A stretch of DNA of 18,650 nt, from positions 1 through 18,650 of the forward strand of contig JBALVO010000069.1 in NCBI GenBank assembly GCA_036961445.1. The letters are read 5' to 3'. A program made the position numbers and the translations under genes. Shown here piece by piece: positions 1-6,968 of this stretch. The stretch is from JBALVO01 sp036961445 (GTDB lineage: Bacteria; Pseudomonadota; Gammaproteobacteria; Pseudomonadales; Halieaceae). Every line of letters starts with the position of its first letter. Position 1 is the first letter of the stretch. The notes beneath the pieces were generated by a model. That model was not told where the DNA came from, did not search any database, and worked only from the letters and a program-made list of their open reading frames with translations.

Positions 1-149
1 ACTTCATTTTCATCGGGAATGATAGTTGCAACTATATTTGCAAGACGAGGAGTGTTCCTGTCTATTGATACGATATAGTCATCAGCTTGACTGGCAACTG
101 GCCAGCTAGCCAGAAAAACAATCACTGGCAACAACATACGTTTCTTCAA
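1..149 (-). CDS. Exported protein, N-terminal part only (possibly M61-type peptidase)
   Basis: The gene runs leftward off the window edge, so only about 50 residues are visible. I chose the TTG codon at 149 because GGGGAG lies 6-7 nt upstream; an in-frame ATG at 164 has no ribosome site and would put that Shine-Dalgarno inside the gene. The protein then starts MKKRMLLPVIVFLASWP, a classic signal peptide (Lys/Arg n-region, hydrophobic core) ending at ASQA before DDY, so it should be exported. The mature start, DDYIVSIDRNTPRLANIV, resembles the first beta-strands of M61 glycyl-aminopeptidase-like proteins. That is only an impression from a short stretch. The catalytic region is outside the window. 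Confidence 0.6.
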   Translation of the reverse strand, partial: MKKRMLLPVIVFLASWPVASQADDYIVSIDRNTPRLANIVATIIPDENE

Positions 150-242
150 ATTAAATCTCCCCATCACATTTCAATTCTACAGACTCAAGGTCTATCCAAA
201 CAGTATAACTTAGAAGTATAGGGCGGAAAAAATGGCTATGGG

Positions 243-300
243 GAAAATTAGGGACAGACCACGTTTTCTGCTGAGCAACTCGTGGTCTGTCCCTATTTTC
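243..300. repeat. REP-like perfect hairpin
   Basis: A near-perfect inverted repeat has arms at 243-263 and 281-300 around a 17-nt loop. The arms share the core GGGACAGACCACG and its complement, and the flanking AT bases pair as well. It sits between the DUF1295 stop (353) and the left-edge gene. Such palindromes built on this core are familiar next to REP-associated tyrosine transposases (RAYTs) in gammaproteobacteria; that link is from memory and no RAYT gene is present here. It may also terminate transcription of the DUF1295 gene. Confidence 0.7.
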
Positions 301-309
301 TCGACACCC

Positions 310-340
310 GACGTGCTCGACGCGGGCCATGTGGTGGAAG
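310..340. repeat. 31-bp dispersed repeat, copy A
   Basis: The stretch begins with GACGTGCTCGACG and ends with GTGGAAG, with 11 bases between. The same two blocks at exactly the same spacing recur at 13093-13123 inside a decayed insertion sequence. Copy A lies 10 bp beyond the REP-like hairpin at 243-300, so the two may be parts of one mobile unit. Confidence 0.45.
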
Positions 341-352
341 AGCAATGCCGCC

Positions 353-1264
353 TCATTTGTTGGGACCAGGGAAAAACATATTGGTCGTTTCCTGGTAGGT
401 TTTATACTCAGGACGTTTCTGCACGGAATAATATTCTGCCGGTACCGCGCCGGTATGATACACAAGCGTGGAGTACATCTTCCAAGACGCAAACAATAGT
501 CCTGCGCCAAGCAAACTCCAAATAATGAAAGACTCTGTTTCATACAGCGCAAGCCAAGAGGGTATCGACGCGATCACCAATCCGTTCCAAACCATCCACT
601 CGGCAAAGTAGTTCGGATGTCGGCTATACCTCCACAAGCCTACATTGCAGACTCTATTTTTCTCCCCGGCTTTCTTCATGGTTCGCAAGAAGGTGAGTTT
701 TTGAGTATCGGCTACTGATTCGATGGCAAAGGCGCCCACCCAAACCAGCAAGCCAATAATCTCCAGTGGGTGGATCTGTTCGCTGGGGTTGGCGGCTATC
801 ACAAAGGCGGGCATCGCCAGAAAAGAGGCATTGGCCAACCCTTGCCAGAGGGCGTCGACTTGCATCGCCAGTTTTGTGTTGGTTTTACCGGCCTTTGTCC
901 AGCGCTGTTTTTGATATTCATAGCGAGGGAATTCCTTTTTCAGCCGTCCCTGCATCCAAAATCTCAAAGCCCCCAAGCCCATGCGGCTGCCCGCAAAGAT
1001 ATAGGCGATACTTACCATAGCGATACGTAAGGGGTCGCCATCACTGTGCCACCAAGTTAAGCCGCCAATCACAGTCAGCCCTAAGGGCCAGCCAATATCC
1101 ACATAAGACATTCGGCCCGTCATCCAGATGGGAATACACACAACGAGGGCAAACAGGACAAATTGCAGGATGCCATTGATAAAGCCAATGGAGGCGAAGG
1201 AGTCGGTGAGCAGTAATAATGCCCATCCCGTAGCAAAGGGAAGAAGAGGGTAAAAGTACTTCAT
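353..1264 (-). CDS. DUF1295 family integral membrane protein
   Basis: This is a 303-residue multi-pass membrane protein with hydrophobic segments near residues 8-46, 60-72, 82-100, 140-158, 168-184 and 222-260. It carries the DUF1295 hallmark RYSRHPNYF at 212-220, followed by AEWMVWNG, the motif shared with steroid 5-alpha-reductase and isoprenylcysteine methyltransferase-type proteins. Those relatives use NADPH or S-adenosylmethionine on lipid substrates in the membrane; the substrate of this one cannot be told. Length and C-terminus look complete. The ATG at 1264 has no strong ribosome site, but the following MKYFYPLLPF runs straight into the first helix, as usual. It stands alone, with intergenic debris upstream and a hairpin just past its stop. 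Confidence 0.88.
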   Translation of the reverse strand: MKYFYPLLPFATGWALLLLTDSFASIGFINGILQFVLFALVVCIPIWMTGRMSYVDIGWPLGLTVIGGLTWWHSDGDPLRIAMVSIAYIFAGSRMGLGALRFWMQGRLKKEFPRYEYQKQRWTKAGKTNTKLAMQVDALWQGLANASFLAMPAFVIAANPSEQIHPLEIIGLLVWVGAFAIESVADTQKLTFLRTMKKAGEKNRVCNVGLWRYSRHPNYFAEWMVWNGLVIASIPSWLALYETESFIIWSLLGAGLLFASWKMYSTLVYHTGAVPAEYYSVQKRPEYKTYQETTNMFFPGPNK

Positions 1265-1378
1265 GAGAGTTATCTGTATGTCTGACGAGGGTATCAGAGA
1301 CTACACCTATCGAGCCGGATAGTCAGACGTTCATAGTCGGACGATCTAAAGGCTATAAGTCGATGATTTATAAGAAAA

Positions 1379-1447
1379 TGGTGGGCCTTCGCAGACTTGA
1401 ACTGCGGACCTCCCGATTATGAGTCGGATGCTCTACGTGAGAGTTGG
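1379..1447 (-). pseudogene. Degenerate tRNA with CAT anticodon (tRNA-Met or tRNA-Ile2 like)
   Basis: Read leftward, the 3' half of a tRNA is intact: anticodon loop CTCATAA on a CCGA/TCGG stem (anticodon at 1419-1421), 5-nt variable loop, T-arm CGCAG-TTCAAGT-CTGCG (1390-1406), a 7-nt acceptor strand AAGGCCC, and an encoded CCA at 1379-1381. The 5' half is broken. Only a shortened D-arm (CTCT...AGAG) is left, and no GGGCCTT acceptor partner follows. It is therefore a remnant, most like tRNA-Ile2 or elongator tRNA-Met, and not a working tRNA. Displaced tRNA 3' ends are typical footprints of element integration. Confidence 0.6.
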
Positions 1448-1537
1448 GCAGGAAGGTGAAGAAAGATAACGAGTATAGGAAGGATTAATACCCCCTGATT
1501 TCGCTCAATCTACTACAAGGTCCCGGCTACTGGCAAT

Positions 1538-1585
1538 CGACAGGCTATTATTAGTACTCAACTGTACAGTTAACTGTGCCTGTCG
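1538..1585. promoter_or_regulatory. Nested dyad upstream of the gene stub at 1598
   Basis: The arms CGACAGGC (1538-1545) and GCCTGTCG (1578-1585) enclose a perfect 12-bp palindrome, AACTGTACAGTT (1560-1571). It ends 12 bp before an ATG with a good ribosome site, so it may be the old operator or leader hairpin of that gene. No regulator gene is adjacent. Confidence 0.35.
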
Positions 1586-1597
1586 AGGGAGAAAAAA

Positions 1598-1642
1598 ATG
1601 GCGAAGAACGCAGCAAAAACTGGACCAGCCCCGACAGTGTTG
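1598..1642 (+). pseudogene. 5' stub of a gene, possibly a SAM-dependent methyltransferase
   Basis: GAGGGAGAAAAAAATG is a strong start site (ATG 1598-1600). It opens MAKNAAKTGPAPT and then runs into an IS21-type terminal repeat at 1638. The frame closes at a TAA (1652-1654) within that repeat. The opening resembles the N-termini I recall for a family of class I SAM-dependent (leucine carboxyl methyltransferase-like) enzymes. Thirteen residues cannot prove it. The rest of the gene is not visible on the far side of the element, so it was lost. Confidence 0.35.
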
Positions 1643-1799
1643 ATTTGCGGCTAAAATTGATCCAATAATGGCGGAAATTTGCGTCCAATCTTGACCCAGC
1701 AAGCGCACTACAAAATCTCAACCGATCAATTAGTTAACCTCTGATAGACGGCGCACTTTTCAATGCAAAACTCGGGTCAATACTAAGTGCAAATCAACA
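1638..1799. mobile_element. IS21-family mini-element (both ends, no genes)
   Basis: The left end reads TGTTGATTTGC followed by GGCTAAAATTGATCCA (1638-1664). The right end, read inward on the other strand from 1799, begins with the same 11 bases and continues ACTTAGTATTGACCCG. About 19 of 27 positions match. A second inner repeat near the left end, GCGTCCAATCTTGACCCA (1681-1698), fits the multiple terminal transposase sites of IS21 elements. The 162-bp unit contains no istA/istB coding and no clear target duplication, so it is a deletion derivative or MITE. It interrupts the stub at 1598. Confidence 0.55.
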
Positions 1800-1856
1800 G
1801 TCAGCCCTCTGAAGGTATAACCCGTCGCTATAATGCATAATAACTATAAGTGATTT

Positions 1857-1871
1857 GTATATTAAATATAC
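1857..1871. promoter_or_regulatory. AT-rich perfect palindrome (possible operator)
   Basis: GTATATT-A-AATATAC is a perfect 7+1+7 dyad in an AT-rich stretch about 170 bp before the glycan operon. It has the size of a dimeric regulator site. No function can be assigned from sequence. Confidence 0.3.
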
Positions 1872-1934
1872 ATTCCTGTAGATTATATCTTGATCGTCAT
1901 TACTCAACAATTGCCGCCGTTTCGAACGGGCAAA

Positions 1935-1982
1935 CCTGACTTCTGCGCAGGCAGCGGTATCGCCCCCGCTCTGTAAGTCAGG
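1935..1982. repeat. Hairpin upstream of the glycan operon
   Basis: CCTGACTT (1935-1942) pairs with AAGTCAGG (1975-1982), and inside it AGCGG pairs with CCGCT. Flanking ACGGG and CCCGT extend it imperfectly. It lies about 60 bp before the first start codon of the operon. No U-tract follows, so it is not a typical terminator; a leader or operator structure is possible. Confidence 0.4.
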
Positions 1983-1983
1983 A

Positions 1984-2014
1984 TTGTCCAACCCGTCGTC
2001 TGGGGCAGTATAAA
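1984..2014 (+). promoter_or_regulatory. Candidate promoter of the glycan operon
   Basis: TTGTCC (1984-1989) and TATAAA (2009-2014) are separated by 19 bp, slightly long for sigma-70. The placement just behind the 1935-1982 hairpin and about 28 bp before the ATG at 2042 fits. Weak evidence. Confidence 0.25.
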
Positions 2015-2041
2015 AACTGATCATATCTTGAGTTGCGGGCA

Positions 2042-3304
2042 ATGGGTTTGAATATGGCACCAGATGACACACCACTGAAAAGTATCAACCAATACCCTCT
2101 TCGAGTGCTGCTCTACAGTCACGACTCCGTGGGCCTGGGTCACTTACGCCGCAACCTCGCCATCGCGAGTGAAATCACGGCAAAGTTTGAAAATGCCAGT
2201 GTGATGATTGTGACGGGATCTTCGTGCGCCACACAGTTTGTTCTGCCCAGGAATACAGACCTGATAAAGATTCCAACTATTGGCAAAAATGACACGGGTG
2301 ACTATGTCACCGACAGCTTTGGTGGCTCGCTGCAGGTGACGCTGACGTATCGCAGTAAAATGATCCTGGAAGCCTTCCGCTCATTTGAGCCCCACCTGGT
2401 TATCGTCGATCACCAGTTGACTGGCCTCAAGGGCGAAGCCATGGCGATGTTGCGAGAGGCCAAGACTAAAGAAACGCTGCTCTTTTTTGGCATGCGCGAT
2501 ATCAAGGATGGCGCGGAGGCGGTCAGGCGTGCTTGGGATAATGACGATTGTCGCTGGGCACTGAATGAATGCTATGACCAGGTTTGTGTCTACGGCATGC
2601 AGGAGGTGTTTGACCCGCGAGAGGTTTACGCACCTCTGCTCGATGCGGTCAAACGTTGCGATTTCACCGGTTTTATTGTTCGCCCGGAAAAACAGGTTGC
2701 GACCAAACAAGCGCCTCGGACCCGGAAAAAAGTGCTGGTGATTTTTGGCGGCGGCGGTGATGGCGCGCAACGGGCAGAACAGTACCTGCAGGCGCTGGCG
2801 AATGCGCCTGCGCACTGGGATAGCCATATCGTAACCGGTCCGATGATGGACACAGGGGTCATACGAAGCCTTACTGACAAGGCGCACAAAATACAGCCCC
2901 TGGGCTCAGTTACCATCAAGCGTTTTCATCGCAACATTCCGCGATTACTGAGCAAGGTCGATGCCGTGGTCAGCATGGCAGGCTATAACAGTTGTGCCGA
3001 AATTCTGCAAAGCGGAGTACCGGCGGTACTGATGCCGCGCTCATTTCCTCGAGAGGAGCAGTTGATTCGGGCTATGCGCATGGCGCAGCTCGGCTGGGTA
3101 AGCGCTATGCCTCAGGCCAATCCGGACCCGGAGTACATTTTCGATGCGGTGGAGAGGGCGCTGGATTCCTCACGAACAAGTACGCTAGTGGCTGACCTGA
3201 ATGGCTTGAATAACCTGTCGAGCATAATTCTTGATCACCTGCAACTGACACGGCAGTGCGAGGCCTGGCCAGAGGTGGAACGGGCCATCGGGTGTTTCGG
3301 TTAA
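2042..3304 (+). CDS. MurG-like glycosyltransferase (COG4671 type)
   Basis: This is a GT-B fold glycosyltransferase of the MurG/GT28-like group of predicted glycosyltransferases. The N-terminal domain carries HDSVGLGHLRRNLAIA near residues 27-42, the glycine-rich acceptor-side loop typical of the group. VLVIFGGGGDGA starts the second Rossmann half, and MAGYNSCAEILQSGVPAVLMPR (about 312 on) matches the nucleotide-sugar donor site. No signal peptide is visible, so it should be cytosolic or membrane-peripheral. The start is uncertain: TTG 2033, ATG 2042 and ATG 2054 are in frame and none has a strong ribosome site. It is the first gene of the operon, and the next gene begins 3 nt after its stop. 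Donor and acceptor are unknown. Confidence 0.8.
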   Translation: MGLNMAPDDTPLKSINQYPLRVLLYSHDSVGLGHLRRNLAIASEITAKFENASVMIVTGSSCATQFVLPRNTDLIKIPTIGKNDTGDYVTDSFGGSLQVTLTYRSKMILEAFRSFEPHLVIVDHQLTGLKGEAMAMLREAKTKETLLFFGMRDIKDGAEAVRRAWDNDDCRWALNECYDQVCVYGMQEVFDPREVYAPLLDAVKRCDFTGFIVRPEKQVATKQAPRTRKKVLVIFGGGGDGAQRAEQYLQALANAPAHWDSHIVTGPMMDTGVIRSLTDKAHKIQPLGSVTIKRFHRNIPRLLSKVDAVVSMAGYNSCAEILQSGVPAVLMPRSFPREEQLIRAMRMAQLGWVSAMPQANPDPEYIFDAVERALDSSRTSTLVADLNGLNNLSSIILDHLQLTRQCEAWPEVERAIGCFG

Positions 3305-3307
3305 GTT

Positions 3308-4606
3308 GTGGAAAGTACAGCTAACACTGCAGTATCGGCCTCGGACCTGGTTCGCAGGGACAGTGCTATTTCAGGCCTTGGGCTGCTGTTAGCCCCTGAG
3401 CAGCTGCGAGATGGCCTGAATCGGTTACTGGGCAGTGAAGTAATTGAGCATATAAGCCTGAATTACCTGCGCTACAAAAAAGGCATAAACTGCCTCGGCC
3501 GCTATGACTTCCAGGCGGGTGGGCGCACCATCAGCGCATTTGCCAAGGCCCATGGATCGGATTCGTCTGGCAAATTGAGCAAGGCCGTGGAGCGCCCTTC
3601 AGTAGACAGTGTCATCGGCCCCGGCCGGGTACTGCTGCGCGAAGCGGGGATTGTATTTTCAGTATTTCCCAATGACGCGAAACTGCCCTCCCTGACGCTA
3701 CTGCAAAGCGACAATCAGCGACGGCGTTTGTTCGCTCGTATTTTCGGGCGCCAGTCGCCATGGCTGGACAGTGAAATTGTTGAGGTGTTGAACTACAAGC
3801 CGGAACGGCGACATGTTGTCCGCCTGCAGCGCGACGACGGTCAATCTGCCTTGCTCAAGTTCTACACCCCGAACGGGTTTTCCAGGGCTCTATCGATTCA
3901 TCGCGGCATGGGCGAACTGGTTCCCGAGGTCCTTGGTCGCTCTGGAAAACATGGAGTTATTGCATACCGCTGGCAAACCGGGGATTCGCTTAGGGAGCTG
4001 GGTACCCGCGTCGACTTGTTACCGGGCTGCCTGGCTGCAACCGCCGGAGCGCTGGCGGCTGCGCATGCCAGCGATCCTTCGGGGTTGTGTTTCCCGGATC
4101 TCAATCAGCAGGAAAAGAGCATCTATGACCTCGCGCATCAGGTAGGTTTCCTGTTGCCCCACCTACACAAAAGGGCTGTGCACATGGCTTGCAGGTTGGT
4201 CGATTGGTTGCGCCGCCAGCCGTCCGGTACCGCTGTGGTACACGGTGATTTTTACGATAAGCAAGTGATTGTCAATGGCGATGGGGCGAAGCTCATTGAT
4301 TTCGACGAGGTGTCTCTGGGCCATCCACTACTGGATCTGGGTAATTATGGAGCCCATCTCGAATGGGATGTCACCCGCGGATCCATAACGAAACCCGAGT
4401 TGGAGCTACAACAGCGGACATTGCTGTCCGCCTATGAGCGGGTGGCGGGCCCCGTGCACGCAATGCAGCTGCACAAATACACAGCTCTGGGCCTGTTTCG
4501 CCTGCTACATCATCCATTCCGCGACTGGGAAGACGACTGGCCAGTAAAAACAGGGCGGTTGCTGTCGCGGGTCGAAAGTTTATTTGAAGGAGATAGTCGC
4601 ACATGA
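3308..4606 (+). CDS. APH-fold sugar kinase 1
   Basis: This is a phosphotransferase of the aminoglycoside/choline-kinase fold, 432 residues. The catalytic loop HGDFYDKQ is at 312-319 and the metal-binding DFD at 331-333, followed by LGHPLLDLGNY. An N-lobe motif YKPERRHVV (from residue 163) precedes the candidate ATP-binding Lys in ALLKFY. The usual Asn of HxDxxxxN is Gln here, as in maltokinase-type sugar kinases (HGDxHLGQ), so a sugar acceptor is more likely than an antibiotic. Residues 55-82 (YKKGINCLGRYDF...AFAKAH) look like a second, duplicated N-lobe strand set. The GTG start at 3308 has a weak ribosome site and probably depends on coupling to the upstream stop 3 nt away. It overlaps the next gene by 4 bp. 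Confidence 0.8.
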   Translation: MESTANTAVSASDLVRRDSAISGLGLLLAPEQLRDGLNRLLGSEVIEHISLNYLRYKKGINCLGRYDFQAGGRTISAFAKAHGSDSSGKLSKAVERPSVDSVIGPGRVLLREAGIVFSVFPNDAKLPSLTLLQSDNQRRRLFARIFGRQSPWLDSEIVEVLNYKPERRHVVRLQRDDGQSALLKFYTPNGFSRALSIHRGMGELVPEVLGRSGKHGVIAYRWQTGDSLRELGTRVDLLPGCLAATAGALAAAHASDPSGLCFPDLNQQEKSIYDLAHQVGFLLPHLHKRAVHMACRLVDWLRRQPSGTAVVHGDFYDKQVIVNGDGAKLIDFDEVSLGHPLLDLGNYGAHLEWDVTRGSITKPELELQQRTLLSAYERVAGPVHAMQLHKYTALGLFRLLHHPFRDWEDDWPVKTGRLLSRVESLFEGDSRT

Positions 4607-5862
4607 ATAACAGTCCTAGAATAGGTTATGTGCTGAAGGTTTATCCGCGTATATCGCAAACCTTTGTGTTAACGGAAATTCTGGCCCACGAGAGAGCAGG
4701 TCTGGCCATGGATATATTTTCTCTGCGACGTACCGATGACACGCGTTTTCATGCGGCGCTGGCGCAGGTGCAATCACCGGTTTTCCAAATAGACAGGGCG
4801 ACCACCAAAGCGGCGTTGGTGCTCGATGAACTACGAGAACATGCCAGGCACTTGCCAAAGATTTGGGATGTGGTCAGAGACAGCGGCGCCACTGCCGAAG
4901 ATTTGCTACAGGCAGCGCAACTTTCGAGGGCGGTCATTGAGCGCGGCATCGTCCACCTGCACGCGCATTTCGGCACTGTGGGGACCGTGGTTGCCCGACT
5001 GGCGTCGCAAATTACCGGTGTCAGCTATTCGTTTACTGCACATGCCAAGGACATCTATCACGAGTGTGTGGTAGAGGATGAACTGCGGCAAAAACTGGCC
5101 GATGCCGCCGGCGTTGTCACCGTGAGCCAGTTCAATGTGAATTACCTGCACCGTAAATATGAGAGCGCTGCGCGGCAGGTGAACTTGATCTATAACGGCC
5201 TTGACCTGGAGGAGTTTCGCTTCGAGCCGGGTGGAACTCGCCCGCCACTGATCCTGGGTGTAGGGCGCCTGGTAGAAAAGAAAGGCTTTAGTTATCTGGT
5301 CGAGGCCTGTTCGATTCTGCGCGCGAGGGGGGTCAAGTTCCGCTGTGAAATAGTCGGCGGTGGTGTGCTGGAATCGAATCTGAAAAACCAGATAAAGGCA
5401 CACCGCCTTGACGATATTGTGCGCATGGTCGGACCCATGTCGCAGAGTGACGTCAAACGAAAAATCCGTGAGGCTGCGTTATTGACCGCACCCTGCGTGC
5501 ATGCCGAAGATGCAGATCGCGATGGCCTGCCCACGATTCTGCTGGAGAGCATGGCGCTGGGAACACCGTGTATCTCCACGCCGGTTACTGGCATCCCCGA
5601 GGTGCTGCGACATCTTGATACCGGCATTATGGTTGCTGAACGCGATTCTGAAGAACTGGCCGATGCCTGTGCAACGCTGCTGGTAGATAAGTCGCTGGCT
5701 GACACCCTGACACGCGGAGCACGACAGCTAATTGAGCAGCGTTTTGATATAGATAAGAACAGCGCTGAGATACGGGCATTATTTGATGATATGACCGGTA
5801 TGGATTTAGCGCCCGCGCCTTCGCCGACCCTGGTGAAGGTGGGCGGAGGAGTATTGTCGTGA
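4603..5862 (+). CDS. GT4 family glycosyltransferase A
   Basis: This is a retaining GT-B glycosyltransferase, 419 residues. The N-terminal domain opens RIGYVLKVYPRISQTFV, typical of colanic-acid/exopolysaccharide GT4 enzymes, and HLHAHFGT around residue 120 is also characteristic. The linker IYNGLDLEEF and the C-terminal GVGRLVEKKGFSYLVEA form the donor domain. The EX7E motif is present as D307-X7-E315 (DGLPTILLESMALG), a common variant. The ATG overlaps the previous stop (ATGA), and AAGGAGA lies 8 nt upstream, giving strong coupled translation. It likely adds one sugar to the cluster's glycan at the cytoplasmic face of the inner membrane. The sugar is unknown. Confidence 0.9.
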   Translation: MNNSPRIGYVLKVYPRISQTFVLTEILAHERAGLAMDIFSLRRTDDTRFHAALAQVQSPVFQIDRATTKAALVLDELREHARHLPKIWDVVRDSGATAEDLLQAAQLSRAVIERGIVHLHAHFGTVGTVVARLASQITGVSYSFTAHAKDIYHECVVEDELRQKLADAAGVVTVSQFNVNYLHRKYESAARQVNLIYNGLDLEEFRFEPGGTRPPLILGVGRLVEKKGFSYLVEACSILRARGVKFRCEIVGGGVLESNLKNQIKAHRLDDIVRMVGPMSQSDVKRKIREAALLTAPCVHAEDADRDGLPTILLESMALGTPCISTPVTGIPEVLRHLDTGIMVAERDSEELADACATLLVDKSLADTLTRGARQLIEQRFDIDKNSAEIRALFDDMTGMDLAPAPSPTLVKVGGGVLS

Positions 5863-6968
5863 GCCGCTCGATGCAGGAGCAGACACCGGTGGTGATATCG
5901 GTCAATCAGGATTCCGGTATTGGCCCCGACCGAGCCAAGGGCGCGGCGGTACATCTTAAGGCGATGCGCGAAGCTTTCTGCGCCATGGGAGCACAGTGTC
6001 TCGCCATGGATGAGCCGGATGATCAGCAGCTCTGGTCTGCCCTGGAGGAGAGGCACAGGCTGGGCGCGATTGACCTGATGTATGAGCGCTATGCGCTGGG
6101 CAAATCGACTGCCGCCAGGTTTGCCGCTGAACACGATGTGCCCCTGGTGCTTGAAGTGAATGCGCCTCTGGCTCAGGAGCAGCGCCGTTGGCGAGGCGCA
6201 TCCGATGAGGCTGAAGATGCCCGTCAGGATACCCTTGCGATGGGTCAGGCCTGCGGTGTTATTGCGGTGTCTGGCGATGTCGCCAGCTATGCGGTGGCAC
6301 GGGGTGCGCATGAGAACCGTGTAGAGGTGTTTCCCAATGGTATCGATACTGGCCGCTTTAACCTCGAGTTACGGCAAAATTCTGTGCGCCATGCCCTGGT
6401 GCCGCCGGGACGCTTCGTTATTGGCTTTCATGGGCGATTGCGACCCTGGCATGGTTTTGACATGTTGGTGGATGTCACACTTGAACTATTGGGACAGCAC
6501 TGTGACGTACATTTGCTGGTAGTGGGCGAGGGTGATTTCGAGGACCTGGAGCGGTTGCCCGAAGACCGCTACACCAGGATTCCGTGGCAGGCGCATGAGG
6601 AAGTTCCCCGCTATGTTGCCGCATTCGATGTATTGCCGCTGACCTATAAGCCCGATATGCCCTGTTATTTTTCCCCCCTGAAACTAATGGAAGCGATGGC
6701 CTGTGGCGTGGTGCCAGTGGTGCCGGCCCTGGGCGACTTGCCGGCCGTGGTGGATCACTGCCGCACCGGGCTGGTTTATCGCGCAGGGGACAGTAACCAA
6801 CTGCGAATGCTGCTGCAGTCACTGATCGCAGACCGGGAAAGGCTCGAACGAGTCGGCCTGGCTGCCGCTCACGAGGCGGGACGCCACAGCTGGGGTCGTA
6901 TCGCGAACTATGCTCTGCAGGTTGCCGCCGACAGCACTAGCCTGCCCCCTGTGGGTTTGAAAGCATGA
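5859..6968 (+). CDS. GT4 family glycosyltransferase B
   Basis: This is a second GT-B glycosyltransferase, 369 residues. The N-terminal loop KGAAVHLKAM matches the acceptor-side glycine/His loop of GT4 enzymes. VFPNGIDTGRFN is the interdomain linker, FVIGFHGRLRPWHGFDML starts the donor domain, and YFSPLKLMEAMACGVVPV carries the second Glu of EX7E. The first Glu is not at its usual place, which is common in the SPLKLMEAMA subgroup. The start is GTG 5859, overlapping the preceding stop (GTGA), with GGAGGA upstream. The C-terminal end overlaps the next gene by 4 bp. It probably acts in succession with glycosyltransferase A on the same product. Confidence 0.88.
   Translation: MSRSMQEQTPVVISVNQDSGIGPDRAKGAAVHLKAMREAFCAMGAQCLAMDEPDDQQLWSALEERHRLGAIDLMYERYALGKSTAARFAAEHDVPLVLEVNAPLAQEQRRWRGASDEAEDARQDTLAMGQACGVIAVSGDVASYAVARGAHENRVEVFPNGIDTGRFNLELRQNSVRHALVPPGRFVIGFHGRLRPWHGFDMLVDVTLELLGQHCDVHLLVVGEGDFEDLERLPEDRYTRIPWQAHEEVPRYVAAFDVLPLTYKPDMPCYFSPLKLMEAMACGVVPVVPALGDLPAVVDHCRTGLVYRAGDSNQLRMLLQSLIADRERLERVGLAAAHEAGRHSWGRIANYALQVAADSTSLPPVGLKA

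Noticed and set aside
232..525. Rightward 97-codon frame over the REP-like hairpin
   Set aside because: It runs through the hairpin and into the end of the DUF1295 gene on the other strand; no ribosome site or protein pattern.
1935..1982. Rho-independent terminator
   Set aside because: No T-tract on either strand next to the stem.
5292..6311. Long antisense open frame (339 codons) across both GT4 genes
   Set aside because: It mirrors two well-supported glycosyltransferases, has low-complexity Ser/Arg-rich sequence and no family pattern.
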